Origin: Pontimonas sp964350865
Lineage (GTDB): Bacteria; Actinomycetota; Actinomycetes; Actinomycetales; Microbacteriaceae
Direction of reading: 5' to 3'
DNA length: 64,000 nucleotides
NCBI GenBank assembly: GCA_964350865.1
Contig: CAYGLJ010000002.1
Span: 1-64,000, forward strand
Shown piece by piece: positions 18,845 to 26,952 of this stretch (its first letter is position 1; the number at the start of each line of letters is the position of its first letter). The notes below the pieces were generated by a model, which ran no database searches, had not been told where the DNA came from, and saw nothing but the letters and a program-made list of their open reading frames with translations. The position numbers were made by a program, and so were the translations under genes.

Positions 18845-20347
18845 ATGACTGATGCCCCCCACGTCGAGCCAGACGCCGAGGATATTGACGAACAACATGC
18901 CGTTCGTTTGGGCAAGCGTGAGCAGATGCTGGCCGCGGGGCTCGAGCCTTTTCCCGTCTCGGTCCCGGTAACGACCACCATCTCTGCTGTTCGGCAGGCG
19001 CACCCTGATCTGGAGCCCGAGGCAACAACTGGCGAAGTTGTAGGAATTGCTGGGCGGGTGGTCCACATGAGGGTCACCGGAAAGCTTGCCTTCCTATCCC
19101 TGCAAGAGGGATCTGGTGAGCGCCTCCAAGCCATGGTGTCCTTTGGCGAGGTGGGAGAGGAGTCCTTCGAGCTCCTCAAAGACCTCGTTGATCTCGGTGA
19201 TCATGTCTTTGTGTCAGGCGAAGTTATTGCCTCCAAACGCGGTGAGCTCTCCATCATGGTGTCTCAGTGGGCCATTGCCGCCAAAGCACTGATGCCACTG
19301 CCCAACCTGCACAGCGAGCTCAATGAAGAAACCCGAGTTCGCCAGCGCTACCTAGACCTGATCGTGCGTGACCAAGCTCGTGAGACGGTGCGTGCCCGAG
19401 CACAGGTCAACGCCTCCCTTCGCGCCACATTTGGTGAGCACGGTTACCTGGAGGTGGAAACACCGATGCTTCAGGTTCAGCATGGCGGGGCTTCCGCGCG
19501 ACCGTTCATCACTCACTCGAACGCGTTTAGTACTGACCTGTTCCTGCGGATTGCTCCTGAGCTCTACCTCAAGCGCGCGGTTGTTGGTGGCATCGAGCGA
19601 GTGTTTGAAATCAACCGAAACTTCCGCAACGAAGGCGCTGACTCTACTCACAGCCCTGAATTCGCGATGCTCGAGGCCTATCAGGCCTACGGGGATTACC
19701 ACCAGATGGCGGATCTCACCCAGGAGCTCGTTCAGAAGGCGGCGCTTGCCGTGGCGGGAACCACCACAGTCACCTGGGCTGATGGGACTGAGTATGACGT
19801 GGGTGGACAGTGGGATCGCCTGAGTCTGTATGACAGCCTCAGCGACGCCAGTGGCACACGCATAACCCCCGAGACCTCACTGACCGACCTGGAGTCGATG
19901 GCACAGAAAGTGGGGATTGAGGTTGCTCAGCCAACCCCCGGTAAGTATGTCGAGGAGCTGTGGGAACACTTCGTCAAGGAGTCCTTGACGACCCCCACAT
20001 TTGTGATGGATTACCCCCTAGACACCTCTCCCCTCGTCCGCGCTCACCGCTCCATTCCCGGTGTTGTGGAGAAGTGGGATTTGTATGTTCGCGGCTTTGA
20101 GTTGGCGACCGGATATTCCGAACTCGTCGACCCCGTTATTCAGCGTGAGCGGTTCGTCGAGCAGGCAAAGCTTGGTGCCAAGGGCGACCTTGAGGCGATG
20201 AAGGTTGATGAAGACTTCCTCCGCGCCCTCGAGCACGGCATGCCCCCCACAGGAGGAATGGGAATGGGAATTGATCGCCTCTTAATGGCGATTACTGGTC
20301 TCGGAATTCGCGAGACGGTCCTGTTCCCGCTGGTGAAATCGACCTAG
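18845..20347 (+). CDS. lysS: Lysyl-tRNA synthetase, class II
   Basis: Charges tRNA-Lys. 500 residues: N-terminal OB-fold anticodon-binding domain (about 60-150) and class II catalytic core. Motif 1 region HGYLEVETPMLQ, motif 2 FEINRNFRNEGAD and motif 3 GMGIDRLLMAITG are all clear. The stop codon overlaps the convergent 58-residue gene by four bases. The panC-lysS order followed soon by clpC is typical for actinobacteria. Confidence 0.97.
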   Translation: MTDAPHVEPDAEDIDEQHAVRLGKREQMLAAGLEPFPVSVPVTTTISAVRQAHPDLEPEATTGEVVGIAGRVVHMRVTGKLAFLSLQEGSGERLQAMVSFGEVGEESFELLKDLVDLGDHVFVSGEVIASKRGELSIMVSQWAIAAKALMPLPNLHSELNEETRVRQRYLDLIVRDQARETVRARAQVNASLRATFGEHGYLEVETPMLQVQHGGASARPFITHSNAFSTDLFLRIAPELYLKRAVVGGIERVFEINRNFRNEGADSTHSPEFAMLEAYQAYGDYHQMADLTQELVQKAALAVAGTTTVTWADGTEYDVGGQWDRLSLYDSLSDASGTRITPETSLTDLESMAQKVGIEVAQPTPGKYVEELWEHFVKESLTTPTFVMDYPLDTSPLVRAHRSIPGVVEKWDLYVRGFELATGYSELVDPVIQRERFVEQAKLGAKGDLEAMKVDEDFLRALEHGMPPTGGMGMGIDRLLMAITGLGIRETVLFPLVKST

Positions 20348-20520
20348 TCGTCGACGGGTAAACCACGCTTAGCGCGCTCTTCACGCTCGAGCTTTTTGTA
20401 TGACTCTCGCTCGCCACGATCGGCAGAGAGAATCGCGCGCATGATGAACCAGAAGATCAGGCCAATCAGGATGGTGGGCGTCACGGAGAACAGTGCGTTG
20501 GCCCAAAAGTTTTCAATCAT
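20344..20520 (-). CDS. 58-residue single-span membrane protein after lysS
   Basis: Minus-strand frame from ATG 20520 to TAG 20344-20346. The N-terminal half, ALFSVTPTILIGLIFWFIM, is one membrane helix, followed by a highly charged tail (RGERESYKKLEREERAKRG) likely to be cytoplasmic. It lies ten bases after the 35-residue gene on the same strand and ends four bases inside lysS. The helix-plus-charged-helix design is typical of conserved mini membrane proteins; function unknown. Confidence 0.65.
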   Translation of the reverse strand: MIENFWANALFSVTPTILIGLIFWFIMRAILSADRGERESYKKLEREERAKRGLPVDD

Positions 20521-20529
20521 CCTGTTGTC

Positions 20530-20637
20530 CTAGCTCAGAAGTGCGCCAAGGGCGACGGTCACGGCAAGACCGGCCATCATAATCAGAAGACCCACCCTGG
20601 CTGGGGGGAATGCAGATTTTTTGGGCGGCGCTCCCAT
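20530..20637 (-). CDS. 35-residue hydrophobic mini-protein
   Basis: ATG 20637 to TAG 20530-20532 on the minus strand: a short basic start (MGAPPKKSAFPPAR) followed by one hydrophobic helix (VGLLIMMAGLAVTVALGALL). TAAGCT stands exactly six bases before the ATG, matching the leaderless start pattern of this genome and supporting both the gene and its start. The 58-residue gene follows ten bases later, so the two probably form a unit. No known family recognised. Confidence 0.55.
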   Translation of the reverse strand: MGAPPKKSAFPPARVGLLIMMAGLAVTVALGALLS

Positions 20638-20649
20638 GCCATCAGCTTA
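20638..20649 (-). promoter_or_regulatory. Leaderless-type -10 element of the mini-protein pair
   Basis: On the minus strand TAAGCT (20649-20644) lies six bases before ATG 20637. It lies 26 bases after the pirin stop codon, so the pair can be transcribed without the pirin gene. Confidence 0.4.
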
Positions 20650-20674
20650 GGACCGGAACTTTAGGGTTCGCTGT

Positions 20675-21586
20675 CTATCGAGTGAGCCTGGCCTTGAGGC
20701 GAACGTGGGGCATCTCGGGAGCGGGAAGGGGATCCATATGCTCTAAGTGTCCGTAACGAGGCGACCCGACCTCTAGCCCCGATTGCCAGTCTTTCCGGAA
20801 CTCTTCAATTTCCTCGTGCGTTCGACCGATGAAGTTCCACCACATGACAATCGGTTCATCGAAGGGTTCCCCTCCGATGAGAACGCCCCGGAACTGCTGC
20901 GAACCGTGGTTGGTCACGCTCAGGGAATCGGGACCAGCAGGAAAGTAGCCGAGGTGGTGGCGGTCGAGTGTTGTCTCGCCCACGGTCACGCTCCCGGTGT
21001 CACCCAGTAGACCGTGCTCGAAGTTCCTGTCCACGCTGAGCTGCATTGTTCCGCCGGGCGGAAGAGTGATTTCTGCAGCGACCAAGGGTGAATAGGTGGG
21101 CACTTTGGCAGTGCCGAAGCCCTCTAAGGACCCCAGGAAGAGACGCAGTGTGCCATCCCCCACGGGTTGGGCTGTGGTGGTGAGCGAATCGAAATGAGGA
21201 TTCTGAAACCGATGCTCATCCGGTAGAGCGACCCACAGTTGAATACCGTGCAGAGTGGTGGATGTTGGGTCAGAGATTTCTGAGTGCTGGATTCCCGATC
21301 CCGCCGTCATCAGGTTCATCGACCCAGGGGTAATGGTGGCGAAGCCCCCGGTGGAATCTTTGTGCTCGATTGCACCCTCAAAAAGCCACGTGACGGTTTG
21401 CAGTCCCGTGTGGGGGTGTGGAGGGACCACCATGCCGCCGGTCTCCGACACGGAGTGAGGGCCGAAATGGTCAAGAAAACACCAGGGACCAATCGTGGTT
21501 CGTGACCTGTGGGGCAAGACGCGGCGCACCGTCATGGCTCGCACGCCGCCCAGCGGAACTTCGCGAGGTCCGAGGATTTCTGTCAT
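20675..21586 (-). CDS. Pirin-family protein
   Basis: Cupin-type protein of the pirin family (some members are quercetinases, others bind regulators or enzymes). The N-terminal cupin contains the iron-ligand region PHPHTGLQTVTWLFEG (HPHTG) and the H-S-E of GSGIQHSEIS; GPWCFLDHFGP and the C-terminal pirin domain follow. The frame is open to 21646, but ATG 21586 gives MTEILGPREVPLGGVRAM, the usual family start; 303 residues. It is divergent from clpC. The physiological substrate is unknown. Confidence 0.85.
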   Translation of the reverse strand: MTEILGPREVPLGGVRAMTVRRVLPHRSRTTIGPWCFLDHFGPHSVSETGGMVVPPHPHTGLQTVTWLFEGAIEHKDSTGGFATITPGSMNLMTAGSGIQHSEISDPTSTTLHGIQLWVALPDEHRFQNPHFDSLTTTAQPVGDGTLRLFLGSLEGFGTAKVPTYSPLVAAEITLPPGGTMQLSVDRNFEHGLLGDTGSVTVGETTLDRHHLGYFPAGPDSLSVTNHGSQQFRGVLIGGEPFDEPIVMWWNFIGRTHEEIEEFRKDWQSGLEVGSPRYGHLEHMDPLPAPEMPHVRLKARLTR

Positions 21587-21708
21587 GGCAGAAGACGTAA
21601 CGCCGATTCGCTCCTCAGAATTCCAGGAGGTGTCCGCTCGGGTCATACCCGTCAGGGTAACCCCTCACGCTAGGGGCGAACACCGCCCCACGGACGAGGG
21701 TGAGCGCT

Positions 21709-21746
21709 TATTCTCGTGTTCACGAGCATTGGCGAGGGCTCTCGCC
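21709..21746 (+). promoter_or_regulatory. clpC promoter region with two inverted repeats
   Basis: TATTCT (21709-21714) is a good -10 hexamer. A perfect palindrome CTCGTG-TT-CACGAG (21713-21726) covers its end and the expected start point, and a second hairpin GGCGAG-GGCT-CTCGCC (21731-21746) ends five bases before the ribosome site. The positions suit a repressor site and an RNA structure respectively. Neither matches the CIRCE or HspR consensus I know, and the ClgR pattern is not evident. Confidence 0.45.
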
Positions 21747-21763
21747 GTAAAGGAGTGATGAAG

Positions 21764-24241
21764 ATGTTTGAGAGGTTTACCGACCGGGCACGCCGAGTCG
21801 TGGTCTTGGCGCAGGAAGAAGCCAAGATGCTGAACCACAACTACATCGGCACCGAGCACATCCTCTTGGGTCTTATCCATGAGGGTGAAGGTGTTGCTGC
21901 CAAAGCCCTGGAGTCACTCGAAATCTCGCTCGAAGCAGTCCGCGAGCAGGTGCAGGAAATTATCGGTCAGGGTCAGCAAGCCCCCACCGGACACATCCCT
22001 TTCACCCCTCGCGCCAAGAAGGTTTTGGAGTTGAGCCTCCGCGAGGCACTCCAGCTAGGACACAACTACATCGGAACCGAGCACATCTTGCTCGGCTTGA
22101 TTCGCGAGGGTGAAGGTGTAGCTGCTCAGGTTCTGGTGAAGCTCGGTGCAGATTTGAACCGCGTTCGCCAGCAGGTCATCCAGTTGCTCTCGGGATACCA
22201 GGGCAAAGACCCCGTCTCTGTGGGTGGCTCGGAGACCGGCGGTAGCGACAAGGGTTCACAAGTTTTGGACCAGTTTGGGCGCAACCTGACCCAGGCAGCC
22301 CGTGAAGGAAAGCTCGACCCGGTCATTGGTCGCGAACGTGAGATGGAGCGGGTCATGCAGATCCTCTCCCGACGCTCGAAGAACAATCCTGTTCTCGTGG
22401 GTGAGCCCGGTGTCGGAAAGACCGCTGTTGTGGAGGGTCTTGCCCAAGCGATTGTGAAGGGCGATGTTCCCGAGACATTGAAGGACAAGCAGCTCTACTC
22501 GCTGGACCTCGGCTCGTTGATTGCCGGTTCGCGCTACCGCGGTGACTTCGAAGAGCGCTTGAAGAAGGTCACCAAAGAGATTCGCACTCGCGGCGACATC
22601 ATCGTGTTCATCGATGAGATCCACACCCTGGTGGGCGCTGGAGCCGCAGAGGGCGCTATCGACGCTGCCAGCATCTTGAAGCCTCTGCTGGCTCGTGGGG
22701 AGCTTCAGACCGTCGGTGCTACCACTCTGGATGAATACCGCAAGCACTTCGAGAAGGACGCCGCCCTGGAGCGTCGCTTCCAGTCTGTCCAGGTTCACCA
22801 GCCAAGCCCCGCTCACACCATCAACATTTTGAAGGGGTTGCGAGACAAGTACGAGGCTTTCCACAGAGTGTCGATCACCGATGGAGCCATCGAGGCAGCG
22901 GTGAACCTCTCTGACCGTTACGTTCAGGATCGTTTCCTGCCGGACAAGGCCATCGACTTAATTGACGAGGCGGGAGCACGGCTTCGCCTGTCAATCCTCT
23001 CGAGCCCACCTGAGCTCCGGGAGTTTGACGAGAAGATTGCCGATGTCCGCTCTCGCAAGGAGGCAGCCATCGAGGGTCAAGACTTTGAGAAGGCAGCGTC
23101 GCTGCGTGATGAGGAAAAGACTCTTCTCGGCGAGCGTCTGCAGCTGGAAAAGAAGTGGCGCAGTGGCGAGGCCGGTGGCACTGGAGTCGTCGACGAAGGT
23201 GTCATTGCGGAGGTTCTCGCTGCCGCTACAGGCATCCCTGTCTTCAAGCTGACTGAAGAAGAGACTGCTCGCCTGATGTTCATGGAGAAGGCCCTTCACC
23301 AGCGTGTGATCGGTCAGGAACAGGCAATCTCTGTTCTCTCCAAGACCATTCGTCGGACTCGCGCGGGCCTGAAAGACCCGAAGCGCCCCAGCGGTTCCTT
23401 CATCTTCGCCGGTCCCACCGGAGTGGGAAAGACCGAGCTTGCAAAGGCCTTGGCGGAGTTCCTCTTTGATGACGAAGACGCCCTGATTGCTTTGGACATG
23501 TCAGAGTTCGGTGAGAAGCACACCGTCTCACGTCTGTTTGGGGCCCCTCCCGGATTCGTCGGATTTGAAGACGGTGGGCAGCTGACGGAGAAGGTGCGTC
23601 GCAAGCCGTTCAGTGTCGTGCTCTTTGACGAGATTGAGAAGGCGCACCCTGACATCTTCAACTCTCTGTTGCAGGTGTTGGAAGAAGGTCGCCTGACCGA
23701 TGGTCAGGGTCGTGTGGTGGACTTCAAGAACACCGTGATCATCATGACCACGAACCTCGGAACGAAGGACATCACCGGTGGCCCAGTCGGCTTCACGGTG
23801 GAGGGTGACACGGAAGCTAGCTACCAGTCGATGCGCGCCAAGGTTGTGGAGGAGTTGAAGAAGAACTTCAAGCCCGAGTTCCTCAACCGTGTGGATGAGA
23901 CCATCGTCTTCCCGCAGCTGAACCAGGACGAACTGATGGAGATTGTGCACCTCTTCATCAAGCGACTCGGTGACCGCTTGCTGGATCGCGATATGACCAT
24001 GAGCGTCTCCGATGAAGCCAAGAAGCAGCTCATTGTTCTGGGATGGGATCCCACCATGGGAGCGAGGCCGCTGCGTCGCGCTGTCCAGCAAAGCGTGGAG
24101 GACCCCTTGAGTGAGCGCATCCTGCAGGGCGAGTTGAACCCTGGTGAGCACATCACCGTCGACTTCGATGGCACCGAGTTCACCTTCGTAAGCAAGAAGC
24201 GCGAAGCGGAGCCAGTGGAAGCCGGAGTGCTCGAGTCCTAG
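21764..24241 (+). CDS. clpC: ATP-dependent Clp protease ATP-binding subunit ClpC
   Basis: AAA+ unfoldase that feeds substrates to ClpP. 825 residues from ATG 21764, eight bases after a strong AAAGGAG; the frame's upstream extension is leader. Order: two Clp-N repeats (each with LNHNYIGTEHILLGL-like sequence), AAA1 with Walker A GEPGVGKT near 212, a UVR/linker segment (EFDEKIADVRSRKEAAIEGQDFEKAASLRDEE region), AAA2 with Walker A GPTGVGKT near 549, and the D2-small domain. Normal length for actinobacterial ClpC1. Protein quality control and regulated proteolysis. Confidence 0.97.
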   Translation: MFERFTDRARRVVVLAQEEAKMLNHNYIGTEHILLGLIHEGEGVAAKALESLEISLEAVREQVQEIIGQGQQAPTGHIPFTPRAKKVLELSLREALQLGHNYIGTEHILLGLIREGEGVAAQVLVKLGADLNRVRQQVIQLLSGYQGKDPVSVGGSETGGSDKGSQVLDQFGRNLTQAAREGKLDPVIGREREMERVMQILSRRSKNNPVLVGEPGVGKTAVVEGLAQAIVKGDVPETLKDKQLYSLDLGSLIAGSRYRGDFEERLKKVTKEIRTRGDIIVFIDEIHTLVGAGAAEGAIDAASILKPLLARGELQTVGATTLDEYRKHFEKDAALERRFQSVQVHQPSPAHTINILKGLRDKYEAFHRVSITDGAIEAAVNLSDRYVQDRFLPDKAIDLIDEAGARLRLSILSSPPELREFDEKIADVRSRKEAAIEGQDFEKAASLRDEEKTLLGERLQLEKKWRSGEAGGTGVVDEGVIAEVLAAATGIPVFKLTEEETARLMFMEKALHQRVIGQEQAISVLSKTIRRTRAGLKDPKRPSGSFIFAGPTGVGKTELAKALAEFLFDDEDALIALDMSEFGEKHTVSRLFGAPPGFVGFEDGGQLTEKVRRKPFSVVLFDEIEKAHPDIFNSLLQVLEEGRLTDGQGRVVDFKNTVIIMTTNLGTKDITGGPVGFTVEGDTEASYQSMRAKVVEELKKNFKPEFLNRVDETIVFPQLNQDELMEIVHLFIKRLGDRLLDRDMTMSVSDEAKKQLIVLGWDPTMGARPLRRAVQQSVEDPLSERILQGELNPGEHITVDFDGTEFTFVSKKREAEPVEAGVLES

Positions 24242-24245
24242 GCGC

Positions 24246-24257
24246 TACGCTTTCCTG
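24246..24257 (+). promoter_or_regulatory. Leaderless-type -10 element for the ArgA-like gene
   Basis: TACGCT (24246-24251), six bases before GTG 24258, just after the clpC stop codon. Confidence 0.45.
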
Positions 24258-24773
24258 GTGACCCAGGCTCAACAGTGGACAATCCGACGTGCGCGCACGT
24301 CGGACATCCGCGCCATAGCCGCTCTCATTGAGCCCCTTGTCGAAGCACGGGTGCTCTTGGGCAAGGACCTCGTTGTGCTCTATGAGGCAGTCCAAGAGTT
24401 CACCGTGGCGACCACCCCTGAGGGGCAGGTTGTCGGTTGTGGTGCTTTGCATGTTTTTTGGGAAAACCTGGGAGAGATCAGGACGCTGGCTGTGTCTCCA
24501 GAGCATGTTGGCGCAGGAATAGGAACAGCTCTGGTGGCAGCCCTGGAAGAACAAGCTCGTGAGCTTGGGCTCGGCACGCTTTTTTGCCTGACATTCGAAG
24601 TGGATTTTTTCCAGCGCAATGGTTTCCACGTCGAAGAGGACCAGATTGTGGATCCAGAGGTATATGTGGAGCTCGTGCGATCACCCGATGAGGGTGTCGC
24701 GGAGTTTCTCGATTTGGCCCGGGTGAAGCCCAATACGTTGGGTAATTCGCGGTTGGTGAAGGACCTTGACTAA
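24258..24773 (+). CDS. argA: Amino-acid N-acetyltransferase, short GNAT type
   Basis: 171 residues, resembling the mycobacterial short ArgA (Rv2747), which acetylates glutamate or glutamine at the start of arginine synthesis without an amino-acid-kinase domain. Matching features as I recall that family: RRARTSD at the start, YEAVQEF, VGCGALHVFW, the acetyl-CoA loop VGAGIGTALV, LTFEVDFFQRNGF, and a C-terminal GVAEFLDL-VKPNTLGNSR segment. GTG start fixed by the -10 element. No other arg genes are nearby. Confidence 0.85.
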   Translation: MTQAQQWTIRRARTSDIRAIAALIEPLVEARVLLGKDLVVLYEAVQEFTVATTPEGQVVGCGALHVFWENLGEIRTLAVSPEHVGAGIGTALVAALEEQARELGLGTLFCLTFEVDFFQRNGFHVEEDQIVDPEVYVELVRSPDEGVAEFLDLARVKPNTLGNSRLVKDLD

Positions 24774-24830
24774 ACCTGTAAGTTCCTAGGCTCGCCGGGG
24801 CTAAGGCCCTAATTTCTCGCTCTCCAGTCG

Positions 24831-24842
24831 TACCCTAGGGCT
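24831..24842 (+). promoter_or_regulatory. Leaderless-type -10 element for the gene at 24843
   Basis: TACCCT (24831-24836) then six bases then ATG. No separate ribosome site is visible before the ATG, consistent with leaderless translation. Confidence 0.45.
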
Positions 24843-25421
24843 ATGTCACAGGCTCAGCGCCCCCTTCCCTCCTCGGTCTACTGGAGGAGGAGACTCGTGG
24901 TGCTCGGCGGGCTAATCGGAGTTATCGCCGTCATTGTTCTGATTGTTGTCCGACCCGGGTTTGGCACCACCGCGGAGCCTGTGGAGGAGGTTACCGAGGA
25001 GCTTGCGGTCGTCGAAGTACCAAACTGTCTACCGAGTCAGCTCGAGATCACCGCTCGCACCGACCAGGCCAGTTATGACTCTGGAATGAACCCCCAGCTG
25101 TGGATGGGTGTGAAGAACATTTCCACTGTGGAGTGCAAGGTGAACGCAGGAACGGACGTGCAGAAGTATGTCATTTCGTCGGGACCCGACCTCATCTGGT
25201 CCTCTGACGACTGCCAGACAGACGCTGTCCCCTATGAGCTGACACTCGCTCCCGGTTCGGAACAAGAAACCACTGCTATTCCGTGGGATCGGACCCGCTC
25301 AACTCCTGACACCTGTGGTGGTGATCGTCCGGTGATGCCTGCAGGTGGCGCGAGCTATCACCTCACCGTGCATTTAGGGAGCTTGGAGTCGGCCGAGACC
25401 AAGCAGTTCCTGCTCTACTAA
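24843..25421 (+). CDS. Membrane-anchored extracytoplasmic protein, unknown
   Basis: 192 residues. A basic start (YWRRR) and one hydrophobic anchor (residues about 18-38) are followed by an acidic linker and a globular domain with four cysteines (PNCLPSQLEI, VECKVNAG, SDDCQTD, PDTCGG) that could form two disulfides outside the cell. The mix of DQASYDSGMNPQLWMGVKN and a strand-rich pattern suggests an Ig-like beta sandwich. Such proteins occur beside radA in related actinobacteria as far as I recall; function unknown. Its stop overlaps the convergent radA end by four bases. Confidence 0.7.
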   Translation: MSQAQRPLPSSVYWRRRLVVLGGLIGVIAVIVLIVVRPGFGTTAEPVEEVTEELAVVEVPNCLPSQLEITARTDQASYDSGMNPQLWMGVKNISTVECKVNAGTDVQKYVISSGPDLIWSSDDCQTDAVPYELTLAPGSEQETTAIPWDRTRSTPDTCGGDRPVMPAGGASYHLTVHLGSLESAETKQFLLY

Positions 25422-26770
25422 AAAGTAGGCTCTTTCTGCTTCTGTGGGCTCTTCGAAAACGCCTGCGTGATGGCCTCGTGAATACTCGGAGTGGTGTGAT
25501 CGAGCACTGAGTTAAAGCCCAACCGCGATGCTTCCGATGCTCGCTGCGGAGCCTGGGTGACAGCGCGGATCTCGCCCGCGAGGCTGATCTCCCCAATTGC
25601 CGCCATTTCTTGTGAAAGTGGGATGTCTTTAGTGGCACTGGCGATTGCGAGAGCAATGGCCAAATCTGTGGCTGGCTCGTAGACCTTGATGCCCCCCACG
25701 GTGGATACATAGACATCCGCCGAGGACACGGGAAGCCCAGCTCGACGCTCCAGTACCGCCAGGATCATTGCGACTCGGGAAGACTCCACCCCATTGACCA
25801 CCCGCCTGGGTTGGGCCGCAGTGCTGGGCACAACAAGCGCCTGAATTTCCACAGGGAGAGCTCGCCGTCCCTCCAGAGCAATGGTCGTGCAGGTTCCGCT
25901 GACTGCCTTACTGGTGTGAGAGCGAAAGAGAGAGCTGGGGTCTGGCACTTCGAGGATGCCCTCACCACTCATCTCGAAACATCCCACTTCGTCGGTGGGA
26001 CCAAATCGGTTCTTGAGCGCTCGCACAAAGCGCAACGAGGTCTGCCGGTCCCCTTCGAAGTGGCAGACGACGTCAACCAAGTGCTCGAGAGTCCTGGGGC
26101 CAGCGACTTGTCCATCTTTGGTGACGTGTCCCACCAGAATGATTGGCAAGTGGGAGTTCTTCGCCACCCTAATGAGGGTTGCAGCGACTTCCCTGACCTG
26201 CGCTACGCCACCAGCCGAGCTCTCCAAAACTCCAGACGACACCGTTTGAATGGAGTCGACAATCATGAGTTCCGGGTTTACCTGATCAATGTGTCCCAGT
26301 ACCCCGCCGAGGTCCGTCTCGTTGGCGAGGAAAAGATTGTCGTCGAGGCCGTTGGTGCGTGATGCACGCAAGTACACCTGGCCTGCAGATTCTTCGGCGC
26401 TGACGTAGAGGACTTTCTTCCCACCCTGAGCCGCTTTCGCGGCCACATCCAGTAGGAGTGTGGACTTCCCCACCCCTGGTTCGCCGGAGAGCAAAATGAC
26501 GGCACCCGGGACAATCCCACCGCCGAGAACCCGGTCAAACTCTCCCACCCCGGTGGGTACATGACCGCTTTCGTTGCCCGAGTGCTCCGTGATCGGTTTT
26601 GCTATCCGCTCAGCGCTGGGAACAACAGCGACCGCTTGTCGCGACGCACTCGTGGGCGCACCGACTTCGATGACAGTTCCCCAGGACTGGCACTCGCCAC
26701 ACCGCCCCACCCATTTGAGGGTGGTCCACCCGCATTCATCACAGCGATAGGGGGACTCGGTTTTGGCCAT
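25418..26770 (-). CDS. radA: DNA repair protein RadA
   Basis: RecA-like, DnaB-type ATPase helping branch migration in recombination. 450 residues: N-terminal four-cysteine zinc finger (CDECGW and CGECQSWGT), Walker A GEPGVGKST near residue 95, the RadA-specific KNRFG motif (LKNRFGPTDEVG) near 255 and a C-terminal Lon-like domain (EISLAGEIRAVTQAPQR). ATG 26770 is preceded at six bases by TAGGCT, indicating a leaderless mRNA. Normal length. Confidence 0.96.
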   Translation of the reverse strand: MAKTESPYRCDECGWTTLKWVGRCGECQSWGTVIEVGAPTSASRQAVAVVPSAERIAKPITEHSGNESGHVPTGVGEFDRVLGGGIVPGAVILLSGEPGVGKSTLLLDVAAKAAQGGKKVLYVSAEESAGQVYLRASRTNGLDDNLFLANETDLGGVLGHIDQVNPELMIVDSIQTVSSGVLESSAGGVAQVREVAATLIRVAKNSHLPIILVGHVTKDGQVAGPRTLEHLVDVVCHFEGDRQTSLRFVRALKNRFGPTDEVGCFEMSGEGILEVPDPSSLFRSHTSKAVSGTCTTIALEGRRALPVEIQALVVPSTAAQPRRVVNGVESSRVAMILAVLERRAGLPVSSADVYVSTVGGIKVYEPATDLAIALAIASATKDIPLSQEMAAIGEISLAGEIRAVTQAPQRASEASRLGFNSVLDHTTPSIHEAITQAFSKSPQKQKEPTF

Positions 26771-26782
26771 GCTATGAGCCTA
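26771..26782 (-). promoter_or_regulatory. Leaderless-type -10 element of radA
   Basis: On the minus strand TAGGCT (26782-26777) precedes ATG 26770 by six bases. Confidence 0.45.
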
Positions 26783-26826
26783 AAGCTCCCCACTGACCGA
26801 GGCTGAAGGTGGGATGGGTGTCTGTG

Positions 26827-26839
26827 TAAACTAGCGGGC
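26827..26839 (+). promoter_or_regulatory. -10 element of tRNA-Ser
   Basis: TAAACT (26827-26832) lies seven bases before the mature 5' end of tRNA-Ser at 26840, so the primary transcript may begin at or next to the tRNA. The -35 is not clear. Confidence 0.4.
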
Positions 26840-26929
26840 GGTACCGTGTCCGAGCGGCCGAAGGTGCAACTCTCGAAAAGTTGTGTGGGTGCAAGCCCAC
26901 CGTGGGTTCAAATCCCACCGGTACCGCCA
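26840..26929 (+). tRNA. tRNA-Ser (CGA)
   Basis: Acceptor GGTACCG/CGGTACC, anticodon loop CTCGAAA with CGA, long class II variable arm (GTGGGTGCAAGCCCAC region) and T-arm GTGGGTTCAAATCCCAC. Discriminator G and an encoded CCA end, unlike the three tRNAs at 6.6-6.9 kb. Confidence 0.95.
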
Positions 26930-26952
26930 GTTTTTTCTCCAGGATTGAGACT

